Of a DNA stretch of 64,000 nucleotides, positions 8,721-17,568 are shown piece by piece. Source of the stretch: Spinactinospora alkalitolerans (GTDB taxonomy: Bacteria > Actinomycetota > Actinomycetes > Streptosporangiales > Streptosporangiaceae); assembly GCF_013408795.1 (NCBI RefSeq), contig NZ_JACCCC010000001.1, positions 2,976,001 through 3,040,000 on the forward strand, in the 5' to 3' direction. A program made the position numbers and the translations under genes. Position 1 is the first letter of the stretch, and every line of letters begins with the position of its first letter. Below the pieces are notes generated by a model. It was given only the letters and a program-made list of their open reading frames with translations, was not told the DNA's origin and did no database searches.

Positions 8721-8890
8721 CTACTCCCCCGGAGCCGCGGCGACATCGGCGGGCGCGCCGGTGCGGTGCTGCCGAGGGCTGATGCCGCGGACGCGCTTGA
8801 AGGCGGTGCTGAGCGCGAAGGAGCTGCCGTAGCCGACCCGCCGCGCGACCGCGTCGACGGTGGCGTCGGACTCGCGCAGCAGGTCGGCGG
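8721..8890 (-). pseudogene. C-terminal fragment of an AraC-family regulator
   Basis: Read on the minus strand this gives LLRESDATVDAVARRVGYGS followed by FALSTAFKRVRGISPRQHR and a stop. That is the second helix-turn-helix of AraC/XylS regulators, with its signature of Val-A-x-x-V-G-Y-x-S-x-x and F-K-R-x-x-G-x-S-P. The rest of the gene is missing, and the frame breaks near 8890, next to another fragment on the opposite strand. Confidence 0.75.
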
Positions 8891-8892
8891 CG

Positions 8893-9067
8893 CGAGGTCG
8901 AGGCCCGCGGACCCGAGGGGTGCGCCGTCCGGTTGAGCGCGGACTCCGCGGAGCCGGTGGTCCAGTACATCGCCGCGATCGCCGCGCTCGGCGCCGAGTT
9001 CACCCTTGACGCGCCGGAGGAGATCGTCGAGCGCGTATGGGATCTGGGACGCCGGCTCGCCGGGTGA
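8893..9067 (+). pseudogene. C-terminal fragment of a WYL/YafY-type regulator
   Basis: About 55 residues ending at the TGA at 9065-9067 read as V-R-L-S-A-D-S, then PVVQYIAAIAALGAEF, and end EEIVERVWDLGRRLAG. This resembles the C-terminal extension of WYL-domain regulators, where a positional Leu-Gly-Ala/P-x-E-L pattern precedes a final amphipathic helix. There is no start codon in context. It directly abuts the AraC fragment, so two broken regulators meet here. Confidence 0.5.
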
Positions 9068-9101
9068 GTGCATCCCCGCCGTCGGCGGGGATGCGGCGGG
9101 G

Positions 9102-9926
9102 TCAGCCGGCGACGGCGCGCAGCGTGCCCGGGCGGCGTCCGGTCAGGTGGTCGAGCCCGGCCGCCGCGCCGTCGTCGTCGGGCAGGTAGACGATGAGGCG
9201 CTGGCCGTCGGCGTCGGGGAGGTCCAGCACCTCATAAGCCAGCCGCAGCTCCCCCGCATCGGGGTGGACCCACCGCTCGACGCCGGTGCGCCTGGGCGTG
9301 CTCGGCGGCGCCTGCCAGCGCTGGACGAACGCGGCGCCGGCGACGACGGTCAGCTCGTCGGCGAGTGCCGCGACGTGCGGCTCGTCGCGGCCGAAGAGCC
9401 TGAGACGGGACACCTGCTCCTCGGCGACGCGGTCCCAGTCGGGGTAGCCGGTGCGGGCTCGGGCGTCGGTGAACACGAACCGCGCGAGGTTGGGCGGATC
9501 GGCGAGGCGCTCGAAGCCGTCGGTGAACGCGAGCACGTCGCTCAGCCGGTTGAGCAGCACGGCCGGGCCGGGACCGAGCCGGTCCAGGAGCGCGCGCACC
9601 GTGGGGCGGACCGTGCGCGCGGGTGCCGCGGCGCCGCAGGAGGCGCCCCCGGCGGTCTTGGCGAGGCGGCGCAGGTGGACGCGCTCGTCGACGGAGAGCC
9701 GGAGCGCGTCGGAGAGTGCGCCGAGCACCTGCGCCGACGGGTGGCTGTCGCGTCCCTGCTCCAGCCGCGTCAGGTACTCGACGCTGACGCCCGACAGCGT
9801 CGCCAGTTCGGCCCGGCGCAGCCCCGGCGTGCGGCGCCGGGCGCCGCCGGCGGGCAGTCCGGCATCGGCGGGTGTGACGGCTTCGCGGCGCGCGCGCAGG
9901 AACGCCCCCAGATCGCTGTCGCTCAT
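9102..9926 (-). CDS. MmyB-like helix-turn-helix transcriptional regulator
   Basis: This is a 274-residue regulator. Residues 1-85 are an XRE-type HTH (LGAFLRARREAV, then PGLRRAELATLSGVSVEYLT and RLEQGRD). The remainder is the MmyB-like ligand-binding domain (LLDRLGPGPAVLLNRLSDVL, GYPDWDRVAEEQV, and GERWVHPDAGEL-like strands). Such proteins usually sit divergent from the SDR oxidoreductase they control. The expected SDR gene starts at 10027 but is cut off after about 17 codons, so this regulator has probably lost its target. Confidence 0.88.
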   Translation of the reverse strand: MSDSDLGAFLRARREAVTPADAGLPAGGARRRTPGLRRAELATLSGVSVEYLTRLEQGRDSHPSAQVLGALSDALRLSVDERVHLRRLAKTAGGASCGAAAPARTVRPTVRALLDRLGPGPAVLLNRLSDVLAFTDGFERLADPPNLARFVFTDARARTGYPDWDRVAEEQVSRLRLFGRDEPHVAALADELTVVAGAAFVQRWQAPPSTPRRTGVERWVHPDAGELRLAYEVLDLPDADGQRLIVYLPDDDGAAAGLDHLTGRRPGTLRAVAG

Positions 9927-10026
9927 GCGCCGAGCCTAGCGGTCGCCCGGCGCACGAGACCGGCCTCGGCGGGGCCAGTCTCCGCGCGGTCTCCCCGCGC
10001 CGCGACGGCGACGAAACGATGGCGAC

Positions 10027-10080
10027 ATGAGCAACGGAACCGACACTCCGCCGAGGACCGCCATCGTCACCGGAAGCACC
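10027..10080 (+). pseudogene. 5' stub of an SDR-family oxidoreductase
   Basis: The frame opens MSNGTDTPPRTAIVTGS, the first beta strand and the start of the T-G-x-x-x-G-x-G cofactor loop of short-chain dehydrogenases, then turns into antisense of a serine-recombinase fragment. It lies 100 bp from the divergent MmyB-like regulator, the usual arrangement. Only the first 17 or so codons survive. Confidence 0.65.
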
Positions 10081-10082
10081 TT

Positions 10083-10230
10083 GCTTGGGGCTGAGCTTGG
10101 GTTGCCTGCCGCGCAGCTTGCCCTTGGCGCGAGCGACGGCCATGCCTTCGCGGGTGCGCATCCGCAGGAGGTCGACTTCGAACTCGGCGAAGGCGGCCAG
10201 GATGTACTGGGGCAGGTGCAGTATTGGCAG
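10083..10230 (-). pseudogene. serine recombinase (resolvase/invertase) fragment
   Basis: On the minus strand the frame reads ILAAFAEFEVDLLRMRTREG, then MAVARAKGKLRGRQPKLSPK. This is the E-helix and linker region of resolvase/invertase recombinases, whose consensus is A-E-F-E-x-D-L-I-R-x-R-T-x-E-G and G-K-L-x-G-x-x-P-K-L. The catalytic Ser domain and the C-terminal HTH are missing. It ends exactly where the SDR stub begins, which marks a recombination breakpoint. Confidence 0.75.
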
Positions 10231-10572
10231 GCTGCGGTATTCGCCCCGGGGCCCGGTCGGTGATCGGGGCCCGTGGCGTTCTATCTGCCGGCCTGGTCAG
10301 GGGAAGGGACATCGCGGCTTCCGGGAGTCAGCCGTGGTAGGGCTGGGGCAGGCGGGCCAGCGCTGCTTCGGTGACGGCGTCGGTGCTCAGGGGCTGGAGC
10401 ATGGGTCGGCGTTGGATGTGGTGTTCGGCGGCCAGAGCCGTGTGAGTGTAGGAGTCCGCGGCTTCCTTTGGGCGGCGGCCGGTGTGCTCCCAACCGGTGA
10501 CGGGAGCACACCGACACCCTCGGCTCACCCCCCGGCGCGGGCATTCCGTTCCGGGACACCTGGCCCTGGCGC
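10231..10572. other. gene-less junction region
   Basis: About 340 bp lie between the recombinase fragment and the rhodanese gene. A minus-strand frame ending at 10328 carries about 55 plausible residues (including TALAAEHHIQRRPMLQPLST) but has no start of its own and no family I recognise. It is probably the tail of another truncated gene. Confidence 0.4.
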
Positions 10573-11154
10573 TCACCGCTGGTTGGCGTTGCGGCTGATC
10601 CTGGCCAGGGAGGCCTCGACGTCCACCTTGTTCCGGGGCTGGTTGTAGGGCAGCTTGGTCAGGGCCATGCCCATGGCACAGGTGTTGGTGATCGCGGCGA
10701 AGGTCAGTCCGGCGCCGATGAATCCGGCGATCCACACCGCGGGCGGCCACCAGATGCCCGCGATCACCGACAGCAGGACGATGCTTCCGGCGACTAGGCG
10801 TACCTGCCGCTCCAGCGCCCAGCGCTCGGGGCCTCTGATCACCGGTGCGCCGGCAGCGGTCCAGGCGTTCATGCCGCCTGTCATCACCGCGGTGTCCCCC
10901 AGTCCGGCCCTGGTGAGCTTGCCCTGGCACTGTTCGGCGCGGTTGCCGGACTGGCAGATGAGCACCATCTGTCCTCCGGCGTCCTGGGTGATTCGCTCCA
11001 GGTGGCGGTCCACCTGTCCCAAGGGAAGGTTGATCGCTCCGTCGATGTGCGAGCTCTCATACTCAGCGGGTGTACGCACATCCACGAGCAGAGTGTCGGG
11101 GTTGGTCTCGATCAGAGCACGGACAGCGGCGGCATCGATGGCCTTCGGCGGCAT
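10573..11154 (-). CDS. YgaP-like rhodanese with C-terminal membrane (DUF2892) domain
   Basis: This 193-residue protein has an N-terminal rhodanese domain (VDVRTPAEYESSHIDGA, then the active loop with Cys67 in LICQSGNRA), which carries sulfane sulfur as a Cys-persulfide. Residues 115-175 form a two-helix DUF2892 hairpin (LVAGSIVLLSVIAGIW and AVWIAGFIGAGLTF) ending ITNTCAMGMAL. This matches membrane rhodanese YgaP of E. coli. It lies 115 bp downstream of the CstB-like gene on the same strand and probably passes persulfide sulfur within the same pathway. A hairpin between the two genes may reduce read-through. Confidence 0.9.
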   Translation of the reverse strand: MPPKAIDAAAVRALIETNPDTLLVDVRTPAEYESSHIDGAINLPLGQVDRHLERITQDAGGQMVLICQSGNRAEQCQGKLTRAGLGDTAVMTGGMNAWTAAGAPVIRGPERWALERQVRLVAGSIVLLSVIAGIWWPPAVWIAGFIGAGLTFAAITNTCAMGMALTKLPYNQPRNKVDVEASLARISRNANQR

Positions 11155-11183
11155 GGGTGACTCCTAGTGGGTCTGGTGGGTGC

Positions 11184-11216
11184 GGGGGTGCCAGCCCGCT
11201 GCCGGGCTGGCCCCCC
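11184..11216 (-). terminator. GC-rich hairpin between the CstB-like and YgaP-like genes
   Basis: Arms at 11184-11198 and 11203-11216 pair almost perfectly (GCCAGCCCG/CGGGCTGGC core, 4-nt loop CTGC). The hairpin follows the stop of the 11270 gene by about 54 bp and precedes the YgaP-like start. It is a probable terminator or attenuator within the sulfur operon. Confidence 0.6.
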
Positions 11217-11269
11217 GGGGAAACGCTGTGGACAGGGTCTTCCGGGAGGGTTGGAAGGAGCCCTTCAGG

Positions 11270-12643
11270 TTAAGCGGAGGCGAGCTGGTAGGCGTTGTAG
11301 CCGCCGACCAGGTCGGACACCTCCTGGAAGCCGCGTGCGCGCAGGTAACTCGCCGCGACACTGGAACGGTAACCACCGGCGCAGTGCACGACCACAGGAC
11401 GGTCGGTGGCCAGTTCGTCCATCCGCTCGGGAAGGTTGGCCAGCGGGATGTGCGCCGCGCCCTTGATGGCGCCGCCTTCGCGTTCGGCGCTGCCCCGTAC
11501 GTCCACCACGACCGGGGCCTGGTCCTTCCGCAGCGCGCTGTTCAACTCGGTGGCGCTGACGCGCGGGGCCCGGACGGTCTCTTGGGGAACCTGGGCCATG
11601 GCCGACTCGGGCTGGGGCAGATAACCGGCGACGTTGTCCAGGCCGATCCGGGCGAGGCGGGTGACCGTCTCGCGCTCTCGGCCGGGGTCGGTGACGACCA
11701 GGATCGAACTGCCGGGTTCGACCATCATTCCGGCGGTCTCGGCGAAGCGGCCCTCGGTGCCGATGTTGAGGGCGCCGCGCAGGTGTCCGGCGCTGAAGGC
11801 CTGCTGGTCGCGGGCGTCGACCACGACCGCGCCCTGGGCGCGCAGGTCCAGGAACGTGTCCAGTTCCAGTGGCCGGACCAGGGCGTCGATGTCGACGGGG
11901 TCGCGCTGTTGCCTGTTGCGGGCCGCGTCGTAGGGGAAGTAGTTCGGGATGGCCTCCTGGCCCTCGCGGACCAGTGCGACGAAGTCCTCCTCGCTCATCG
12001 GCTGGCACGCGTAGTTGGTGCGGCGCTGGTCACCGATGGTGGACTGGGTCTCGGTCGAGATGTTCTTTCCGCAGGCCGACCCCGCGCCGTGGCCCGGGAA
12101 CAGGCGGGTGGCGTCGGGCAGGGCCATGAGCTTGTCGTGCACCGAGTCGTAGAGCATCGGGGCGAGCTTGTCGGGCGTGTGGCCGAAGGAGGCGGCCAGG
12201 TCGGGGCGGCCCACGTCACCGATGAAGAGCGCGTCGCCGGTCAGGACACCGTAGGGAACCGTGTGGTCGGGCTTTTCGTAGACGAGCACACTGATGGATT
12301 CCGGTGTGTGGCCGGGGGTGTGCATGATCTCCAGGGTGACCTCGCCCAGGCTGATGCGCTCTCCTTCGGCCAGGCGGCGGATGGGGAACTGGGTCTCGGC
12401 CGTGTCGCCGTAGCCGATCCAGGCGCCGGTGCGCTCGGCGATCTCGAAGTGCCCGGAGATGAAGTCGGCGTGCAGGTGGGTGTTGATGACGCCCTCGACG
12501 GTGAGGCCCTGGTCGCGCGCGTCGTCGAGGTACTCGTCGACGTCGATGCGCGGGTCGATGATCACGGCCTTGCCGGTGCTCTCGTCGGCGACCAGGTAGG
12601 AGGCCTGGGAGAGGCAGTCGAGGTAGTACTGGGTGAAGATCAC
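11270..12643 (-). CDS. CstB-type persulfide dioxygenase/sulfurtransferase
   Basis: This 457-residue protein has three domains. Residues 1-235 are a metallo-beta-lactamase fold with THLHADFISGH (55-65), TPGHTPES, GDALFIGDVGRPDL and FPGHGAGSACGK. The usual second-metal His after the Asp is Phe, which fits the mononuclear iron site of ETHE1/CstB persulfide dioxygenases. Residues about 260-350 are a rhodanese domain without the catalytic Cys. Residues about 365-455 are an active rhodanese with VHCAGGYRS. This exact MBL-pseudorhodanese-rhodanese order is that of Staphylococcus aureus CstB, which oxidises persulfides and yields thiosulfate. A CstR-like operator lies about 20 bp upstream of the start. 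Confidence 0.9.
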   Translation of the reverse strand: MIFTQYYLDCLSQASYLVADESTGKAVIIDPRIDVDEYLDDARDQGLTVEGVINTHLHADFISGHFEIAERTGAWIGYGDTAETQFPIRRLAEGERISLGEVTLEIMHTPGHTPESISVLVYEKPDHTVPYGVLTGDALFIGDVGRPDLAASFGHTPDKLAPMLYDSVHDKLMALPDATRLFPGHGAGSACGKNISTETQSTIGDQRRTNYACQPMSEEDFVALVREGQEAIPNYFPYDAARNRQQRDPVDIDALVRPLELDTFLDLRAQGAVVVDARDQQAFSAGHLRGALNIGTEGRFAETAGMMVEPGSSILVVTDPGRERETVTRLARIGLDNVAGYLPQPESAMAQVPQETVRAPRVSATELNSALRKDQAPVVVDVRGSAEREGGAIKGAAHIPLANLPERMDELATDRPVVVHCAGGYRSSVAASYLRARGFQEVSDLVGGYNAYQLASA

Positions 12644-12663
12644 GGTTCGCTCCTTGTCCGTAA

Positions 12664-12679
12664 GACCCCCGGGGGTATG
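12664..12679. promoter_or_regulatory. candidate CstR operator upstream of the CstB-like gene
   Basis: GACCCCCGGGGGTATG is centred on a perfect ACCCCC/GGGGGT palindrome (12665-12676). It shares its A-C-C-C-C-C...G-G-G-G-T-x-T form with three further sites in this island. It lies 21 bp before the ATG at 12643, where a bound CsoR/CstR-type repressor would block transcription. Confidence 0.65.
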
Positions 12680-12911
12680 CCAATGATCTGGGTGCCCCTG
12701 GGTGTGTGTTGAGAGGGGGGGTCCGTGCTGCCCTCCAGCGAGGACCGGAAGCCTACAGAGGGGTCAGGGGAGACTTAGGGAGAATTCCCCGGGTTCTGTT
12801 TGGCCTGACAGGAGTGGTCTGGGTGTGTTGCAGCCGGAGCAGAGTACCACCGCTCGTCTCCGCCTGGAGTCCCAACCTGTCATCACCTCTCTCGTTCTCA
12901 CTCGGACCAGC

Positions 12912-12928
12912 ATACCCCCGGGTGTACC
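12912..12928. promoter_or_regulatory. candidate CstR operator in the intergenic control region
   Basis: ATACCCCCGGGTGTACC is a second copy of the palindrome, in the 740-bp gap between the CstB-like gene and the DUF302 gene. It could control either divergent unit. The rest of this gap (12644-13384) shows no convincing gene. Confidence 0.6.
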
Positions 12929-13384
12929 TATTCCTGGCGGAGTCTTCCTGCATCCGTATGGTCGCCCTTACTCGGGAGGTGTCCTGCGGGCTGGCGTGCC
13001 ACCGAAGACAGCCGCCGTGAGGCATGCCCGGGCCTCCCCGGAGCGTGGATGAGACAGGTTGGAAAAGGACGATGCCCAGGTCAGTGAGCAAGCAGGGGGC
13101 ATCCGAACGCGCAAGGAGATCGGCATCGAGCGCTGCGCGCTGAAGGTTCTCCGCGGTGACTTCGATGCCAGCGCCCAAGCACATGACAACAGCGCCAGCG
13201 CTCTCGTTCAGTGGACATTGACAGCGACCGCCCGGTGAACCGCCCCGACGAACCGACCGCCGGGTGGGTTCCTGCCGGAGGGCGATTGTGGTGGAGGCCG
13301 TGGCCGCGTGATCGGTGCGACAGCCGGGCGCCCGGACCACTGGCGGCCTGAGGGGAAACGCACCTACGAGCAGAGGAACAAGCC

Positions 13385-13782
13385 ATGGACTATGCCCGTA
13401 CGATCACCTGGACGTGTCCTACCAGGAAGCCGTGCCGCAAGTGAAGGAAGCCTTCAAGGCCCAGGGGTTCGGCACGTTGACCGAGATCGACGTACAGGCA
13501 CCCCTGAAGGAGAAGCTGGGTTTGGACATGGAGCCCTACACGATCCTGGGCGCCTGCAACCCCGACCTCGCCCACCGGGCTCTGGAGGCCGAGCGGGAGA
13601 TCGGGCTGCTCCTGCCCTGCAATGTGGTGGTGCGCGCTCATGATGGTGGTGTCCTCGTCCAGGCGCTGGACCCGCAGGTCATGGTGAGTGTGCCTGAGCG
13701 CGACGCACTCCAGCCCATTGCGGAGGAGGCCGACACCCGTATCCGGGCCGCTCTGAACTCACTGAACCCGGAAGGTGCCTGA
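13385..13782 (+). pseudogene. DUF302 protein gene with a one-base frameshift after codon 8
   Basis: DUF302 proteins are small alpha-beta proteins found beside thiol- and sulfur-handling genes. The ATG at 13385 follows AGAGGAAC and encodes MDYARTIT, the normal family opening. The family sequence then continues one frame over as LDVSYQEAVPQVKEAFKAQG, TLTEIDV, then EPYTILGACNPDLAHRALEA and IGLLLPCNVVV. Adding a single C at 13407-13408 would restore a 132-residue protein. The body after the break is fully conserved, so either the gene is newly broken or one base was lost in assembly. It sits between two operator-like palindromes and the CstR-type gene. Confidence 0.75.
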
Positions 13783-14307
<525 letters not shown>

Positions 14308-14355
14308 TCGGAACGCGCGGCAAGGCGGCTTGCCGCGCATACGTTTGCCTGTCTT

Positions 14356-14373
14356 ATACCCCCCGGGGTGTAT
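14356..14373. promoter_or_regulatory. strongest CstR-type operator
   Basis: ATACCCCCCGGGGTGTAT is a near-perfect palindrome of the form known for CsoR/CstR operators (A-T-A-C-C flanking a G/C-rich centre). It lies between the repressor gene and the second MBL-rhodanese gene, 66 bp before that start. Confidence 0.75.
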
Positions 14374-14438
14374 TACAGAAAGCATCGAGGAGTCACTCAA
14401 CGTATGGATGTGCGTGGGAAGCAAGGAGAGTGATCACG

Positions 14439-15833
14439 ATGACTGCCGGAATCGACGTCCAGGTGATCGATACGTCCTCACTGGGCGACCGCAGCTACCT
14501 GGCCACCGACGGCGAGGTCGCGCTGGTGGTCGACCCCCAGCGCGACATCGACCGCATCATCGCACTGGCAGGACGCCTGGGAGTGCGCATCACCCACGTG
14601 CTGGAGACCCACGTCCACAACGACTACGTCTCCGGTGGGCTGGAACTGTCCCGGCTGACCGGCGCGACCTACGCGATGGCGGCCGCCGACGAGGTCCCCT
14701 TCCAGCGGATGCCGCTGGCCGACGGCGACCTGGTGGAGGTCTCCCCGCGTATGCGGATGCGGGCCATCGCCACCCCCGGACACACCTTCCACCACCTGTC
14801 CTACGGGCTGGAAGGCCCCCAGGGAGCTGAAGGGGTGTTCACCGGCGGTTCGCTGCTGTTCGGCACCACCGGGCGCACCGACCTGCTGGGCCACGAGCAC
14901 GCCGAAACGCTGGCCCGACACCAGCACGCCTCCGCGCACAAACTCGCCGACCTGCTGCCCGAAGGGGCACAGGTGTGGCCCACCCACGGTTTTGGCAGCT
15001 TCTGCTCGGCCACCCAGGCCGAAGGGGACGCCTCCACCGTGGGACGGGAGAGGGAACTCAACCCGGCGCTGCGCCTGGCCGCCGAGGAGTTCGTCACCCA
15101 GACCCTGTCGGGTCTGGACGCCTACCCCGCCTACTACGCCCACATGGGGGTCACCAACCTCGCCGGTCCCGAACCGGTGGACCTGCGCGCCCCCACCACC
15201 GCGGACCCGCTACAGCTGCGTCGGCGTCTGGAGGCGGGCGAGTGGGTCGTGGACCTGCGCAACCGCAAGGCCTATGTGAGGGCGCACCTGGCCGGCACCG
15301 TCAGCCTGGCTTTGGACGGGCCGATGGCCACCTGGCTGGGCTGGATGATCGACTGGGGAGCCCCTCTCACCCTCCTGGGTGAGACCATCGAACAGGTCGC
15401 GACGGCCCAGCGCGAGCTGGTGCGCATCGGCATCGACCGTGTCGCCGCCGCGGCCACCGGCACCCCCGAGGAGCTCGCCGCCGAACCCGACCAGGTCCGC
15501 ACCATGGCCACCGCCGACTTCGCCGCACTGTCCGCGGCCCTGGAGGGGGAAGCCCCCGACGGCCTGCCCGCGCCCGAGGTCGTGCTGGACGTGAGGATGG
15601 GCAACGAGTGGAACGCCTCCCACGTCGTCGGCGCCGTGCACCTCCCGCTGCCCGAGCTGCCCCACCGCATCGACGAGGTTCCCGAGGGAGCGGTGTGGGT
15701 CCACTGCGGCAGCGGCTACCGCGCCACCGCCGCGGCCTCGCTGCTGGCCCGCGCCGGCCGCCACGTGGTGGTCGTGGACGACGCCTTCGACACCGCGGTC
15801 GACAAGGGCGTCCCCCTCACCACTCCCGCATAG
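14439..15833 (+). CDS. MBL-fold/rhodanese fusion, sulfur dioxygenase-like
   Basis: This 464-residue protein repeats the MBL plus two-rhodanese layout. The MBL domain has ETHVHNDYVSGG, ATPGHTFHH and WPTHGFGSFC. At the position of the iron-ligand Asp (family T-G-D-A-L) it has FTGGSLLFG, so one canonical ligand is absent. The first rhodanese lacks Cys (VVDLRNRKAYVRAHLAGTV). The second has VHCGSGYRATAA. The ATG at 14439 follows AAGGAGAG. The gene is downstream of the strongest operator, so it is probably induced by persulfides. It may process a different sulfur substrate from the 11270 gene. A hairpin follows the stop. Confidence 0.85.
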   Translation: MTAGIDVQVIDTSSLGDRSYLATDGEVALVVDPQRDIDRIIALAGRLGVRITHVLETHVHNDYVSGGLELSRLTGATYAMAAADEVPFQRMPLADGDLVEVSPRMRMRAIATPGHTFHHLSYGLEGPQGAEGVFTGGSLLFGTTGRTDLLGHEHAETLARHQHASAHKLADLLPEGAQVWPTHGFGSFCSATQAEGDASTVGRERELNPALRLAAEEFVTQTLSGLDAYPAYYAHMGVTNLAGPEPVDLRAPTTADPLQLRRRLEAGEWVVDLRNRKAYVRAHLAGTVSLALDGPMATWLGWMIDWGAPLTLLGETIEQVATAQRELVRIGIDRVAAAATGTPEELAAEPDQVRTMATADFAALSAALEGEAPDGLPAPEVVLDVRMGNEWNASHVVGAVHLPLPELPHRIDEVPEGAVWVHCGSGYRATAAASLLARAGRHVVVVDDAFDTAVDKGVPLTTPA

Positions 15834-15865
15834 CCGTCCGGCTTTTTCAAGGACACAGAACCGTT

Positions 15866-15902
15866 CGGGCGTTCACCGGCGACCGGTCCGCGTGAACGCC
15901 CG
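15866..15902 (+). terminator. hairpin after the MBL-rhodanese gene
   Basis: Perfect 11-bp arms CGGGCGTTCAC (15866-15876) and GTGAACGCCCG (15892-15902) enclose a 15-nt loop. It lies 33 bp past the stop. Confidence 0.65.
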
Positions 15903-16068
15903 GCGACGCCGTGCACCAGCAGCGACCACGCCCAGACACGCGCTCTGCCACCGGGGTGCCGCCGCGCGCACCCGCCTCCCGACCCGTACGAACACCAACA
16001 CGCACTGTCGGCGACGGGTCCCGCGTGCCTGACCGGTGACGCCCATCCGACGCGAAGGACTTCCCACC

Positions 16069-16854
16069 ATGACCATGGCGATACTGTTCGGCCTGCTCAT
16101 CGGGCTACTGCTCGGACTGCTCGGAGCGGGCGGATCCATCCTCGCTGTGCCAGCGCTGGTCTTTGGTGTGGGGATGGGGCTGCACGAGGCCATCCCCGCC
16201 TCCCTCGTCGTGGTCGGCGCCTCCGCCCTGGCCGGACTGATTCCACGACTGCGCCAGCAGGTGATTCGCTGGCCCGTCGCCCTGGTCTTCGGCGCCGCAG
16301 GACTGCCCGCCGCCTTCGCCGGAACCGCGGTCGGCCGACTCCTGCCCGAGCGCTGGCTCATGCTCGGTTTCGCCGTACTCATGGTCGCCGTCGCCGTGCG
16401 CATGCTCCGTAGCCAAACCGAGCACGGCGGTGCGTGCCGCACCCGAGCCGGCGGGATCAACTGGCGCAGCTGTCTGCCCAAGGCGCTCGCGGCCGGCGCG
16501 GCCGTCGGTTTCCTCACCGGGCTGTTCGGTGTCGGCGGTGGCTTCGTCATTGTTCCCGCCCTCGTCCTGCTGCTGGGGTTGACCACCACCGAGGCCGTCG
16601 CCACCTCCCTGGTCATCGTCGCCATCAACGCGGCCTCGGGCCTGGCCGCGCACGCCGGAGCCGCAGCCGACCTGGACTACACCGTCATCGCGGCCTTCGC
16701 CGCCGCGGCCATGGCCGCCTCTCTTGCCGCTGGCCGCATAGCGAACAAGATTCCCGCAAAGCCGCTGCGCAGGGGGTTCGCCGGAGTGGTGCTGACGGTG
16801 GCCGCCGGAGTGGCCGGTACGGCGCTGCTGGCGCCCCATCTGCTCACAGCCTGA
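16069..16854 (+). CDS. TauE/SafE-family sulfite exporter
   Basis: This 261-residue inner-membrane protein has about eight hydrophobic segments and the family's two GxGGG-type repeats: LLGLLGAGGSILAVPALVF near the N-terminus and TGLFGVGGGFVIVPALVLL in the second half. Such proteins export sulfite or related sulfur oxyanions. In this island the export of sulfite made by the persulfide dioxygenase is the obvious role (inference). The ATG at 16069 follows GAAGGA and is preferred over the upstream GTG at 16036. Confidence 0.9.
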   Translation: MTMAILFGLLIGLLLGLLGAGGSILAVPALVFGVGMGLHEAIPASLVVVGASALAGLIPRLRQQVIRWPVALVFGAAGLPAAFAGTAVGRLLPERWLMLGFAVLMVAVAVRMLRSQTEHGGACRTRAGGINWRSCLPKALAAGAAVGFLTGLFGVGGGFVIVPALVLLLGLTTTEAVATSLVIVAINAASGLAAHAGAAADLDYTVIAAFAAAAMAASLAAGRIANKIPAKPLRRGFAGVVLTVAAGVAGTALLAPHLLTA

Positions 16855-17139
16855 CCGGGTCCCGAAAAACCCCAGCTCACGGCTGCGTTGGCGCCCGCAG
16901 GCCCCCACCAGTTGCGACATAGGAGCCGTCCGGGCCCAGAGTTGTTTCCTTCTCGGTAGGTGGCTGTTTCCCGTCGGCCAGGGCAGCCTGACCAGGTCCA
17001 GCTGCCTTGTTGGGGAAGTGATGAAGGCGGTGCGTGTCGGGATCGCCTCCCAGCATCCGGTGGGGTGGTGAGCGCGGCGACTCATGACCGGGCCGGGCCC
17101 AGCGGTATGTGTCAAGCCGACTCGGTCGGGGGCGGGTGT
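16855..17139. other. intergenic region with no recognisable gene
   Basis: I see nothing assignable in these 285 bp. A minus-strand frame through here (ending at 16877) overlaps the next gene in another frame and has no family features. Confidence 0.4.
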
Positions 17140-17433
17140 TCACTGGCTCTCCAGGGGGACGCGGCGGTAGCGGGAGGTCGCGGAGCGCTCGCTGATCCCG
17201 GCCTGGGTGGCCAGGGTGCGCACGGTTACTCCGCGTTCGCGGGCCTGGCGGGCTGCCTCCAGCTCGATGGCGTTGAGCAGCTCCCGGGCGGTACGGGCGC
17301 CGGTGAGGATATGGGCCAAGGTCTCGACCGGGGCGTCCTCGCAGGCCACGCCGAGGCCGCTGGGGCTCACCGAGTCCAGGCGGGTGGTGATCTGGCGGGC
17401 CCGTTTGTCGGGGTCGGCGACGGGGCATCTCAA
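17140..17433 (-). CDS. small helix-turn-helix protein
   Basis: About 97 residues end with ARQARERGVTVRTLATQAGI and SERSATSRYRR, a clear helix-turn-helix of the sigma-region-4/MarR-like type preceded by a helical segment (VETLAHILTGARTARELL). The start is not certain: the TTG at 17433 is used here, and an ATG at 17556 would give 138 residues but crosses the promoter region of the next gene. It is divergent from the DUF2243 gene and may regulate it (inference). No named family is recognised. Confidence 0.55.
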   Translation of the reverse strand: MRCPVADPDKRARQITTRLDSVSPSGLGVACEDAPVETLAHILTGARTARELLNAIELEAARQARERGVTVRTLATQAGISERSATSRYRRVPLESQ

Positions 17434-17568
17434 TGTCTGTGTCAAGGCTCTGGCTGGATTGAACCTGATCAGTGGAAGCACCGGCGGGCCTGTGTGTTTC
17501 GCCCTTGGGCCTCGGGTAGCCGTGTACGACGGCTCGACACAAGACCGGCCCAGCATCCAGGGGAACCG

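Noticed and set aside
12968-13260. Minus-strand frame with AVVMCLGAGIEVTAENLQRA, faintly like a DsrE-type sulfur carrier
   Set aside because: No Cys motif, start codon or full domain. The context is suggestive but the similarity is too weak.
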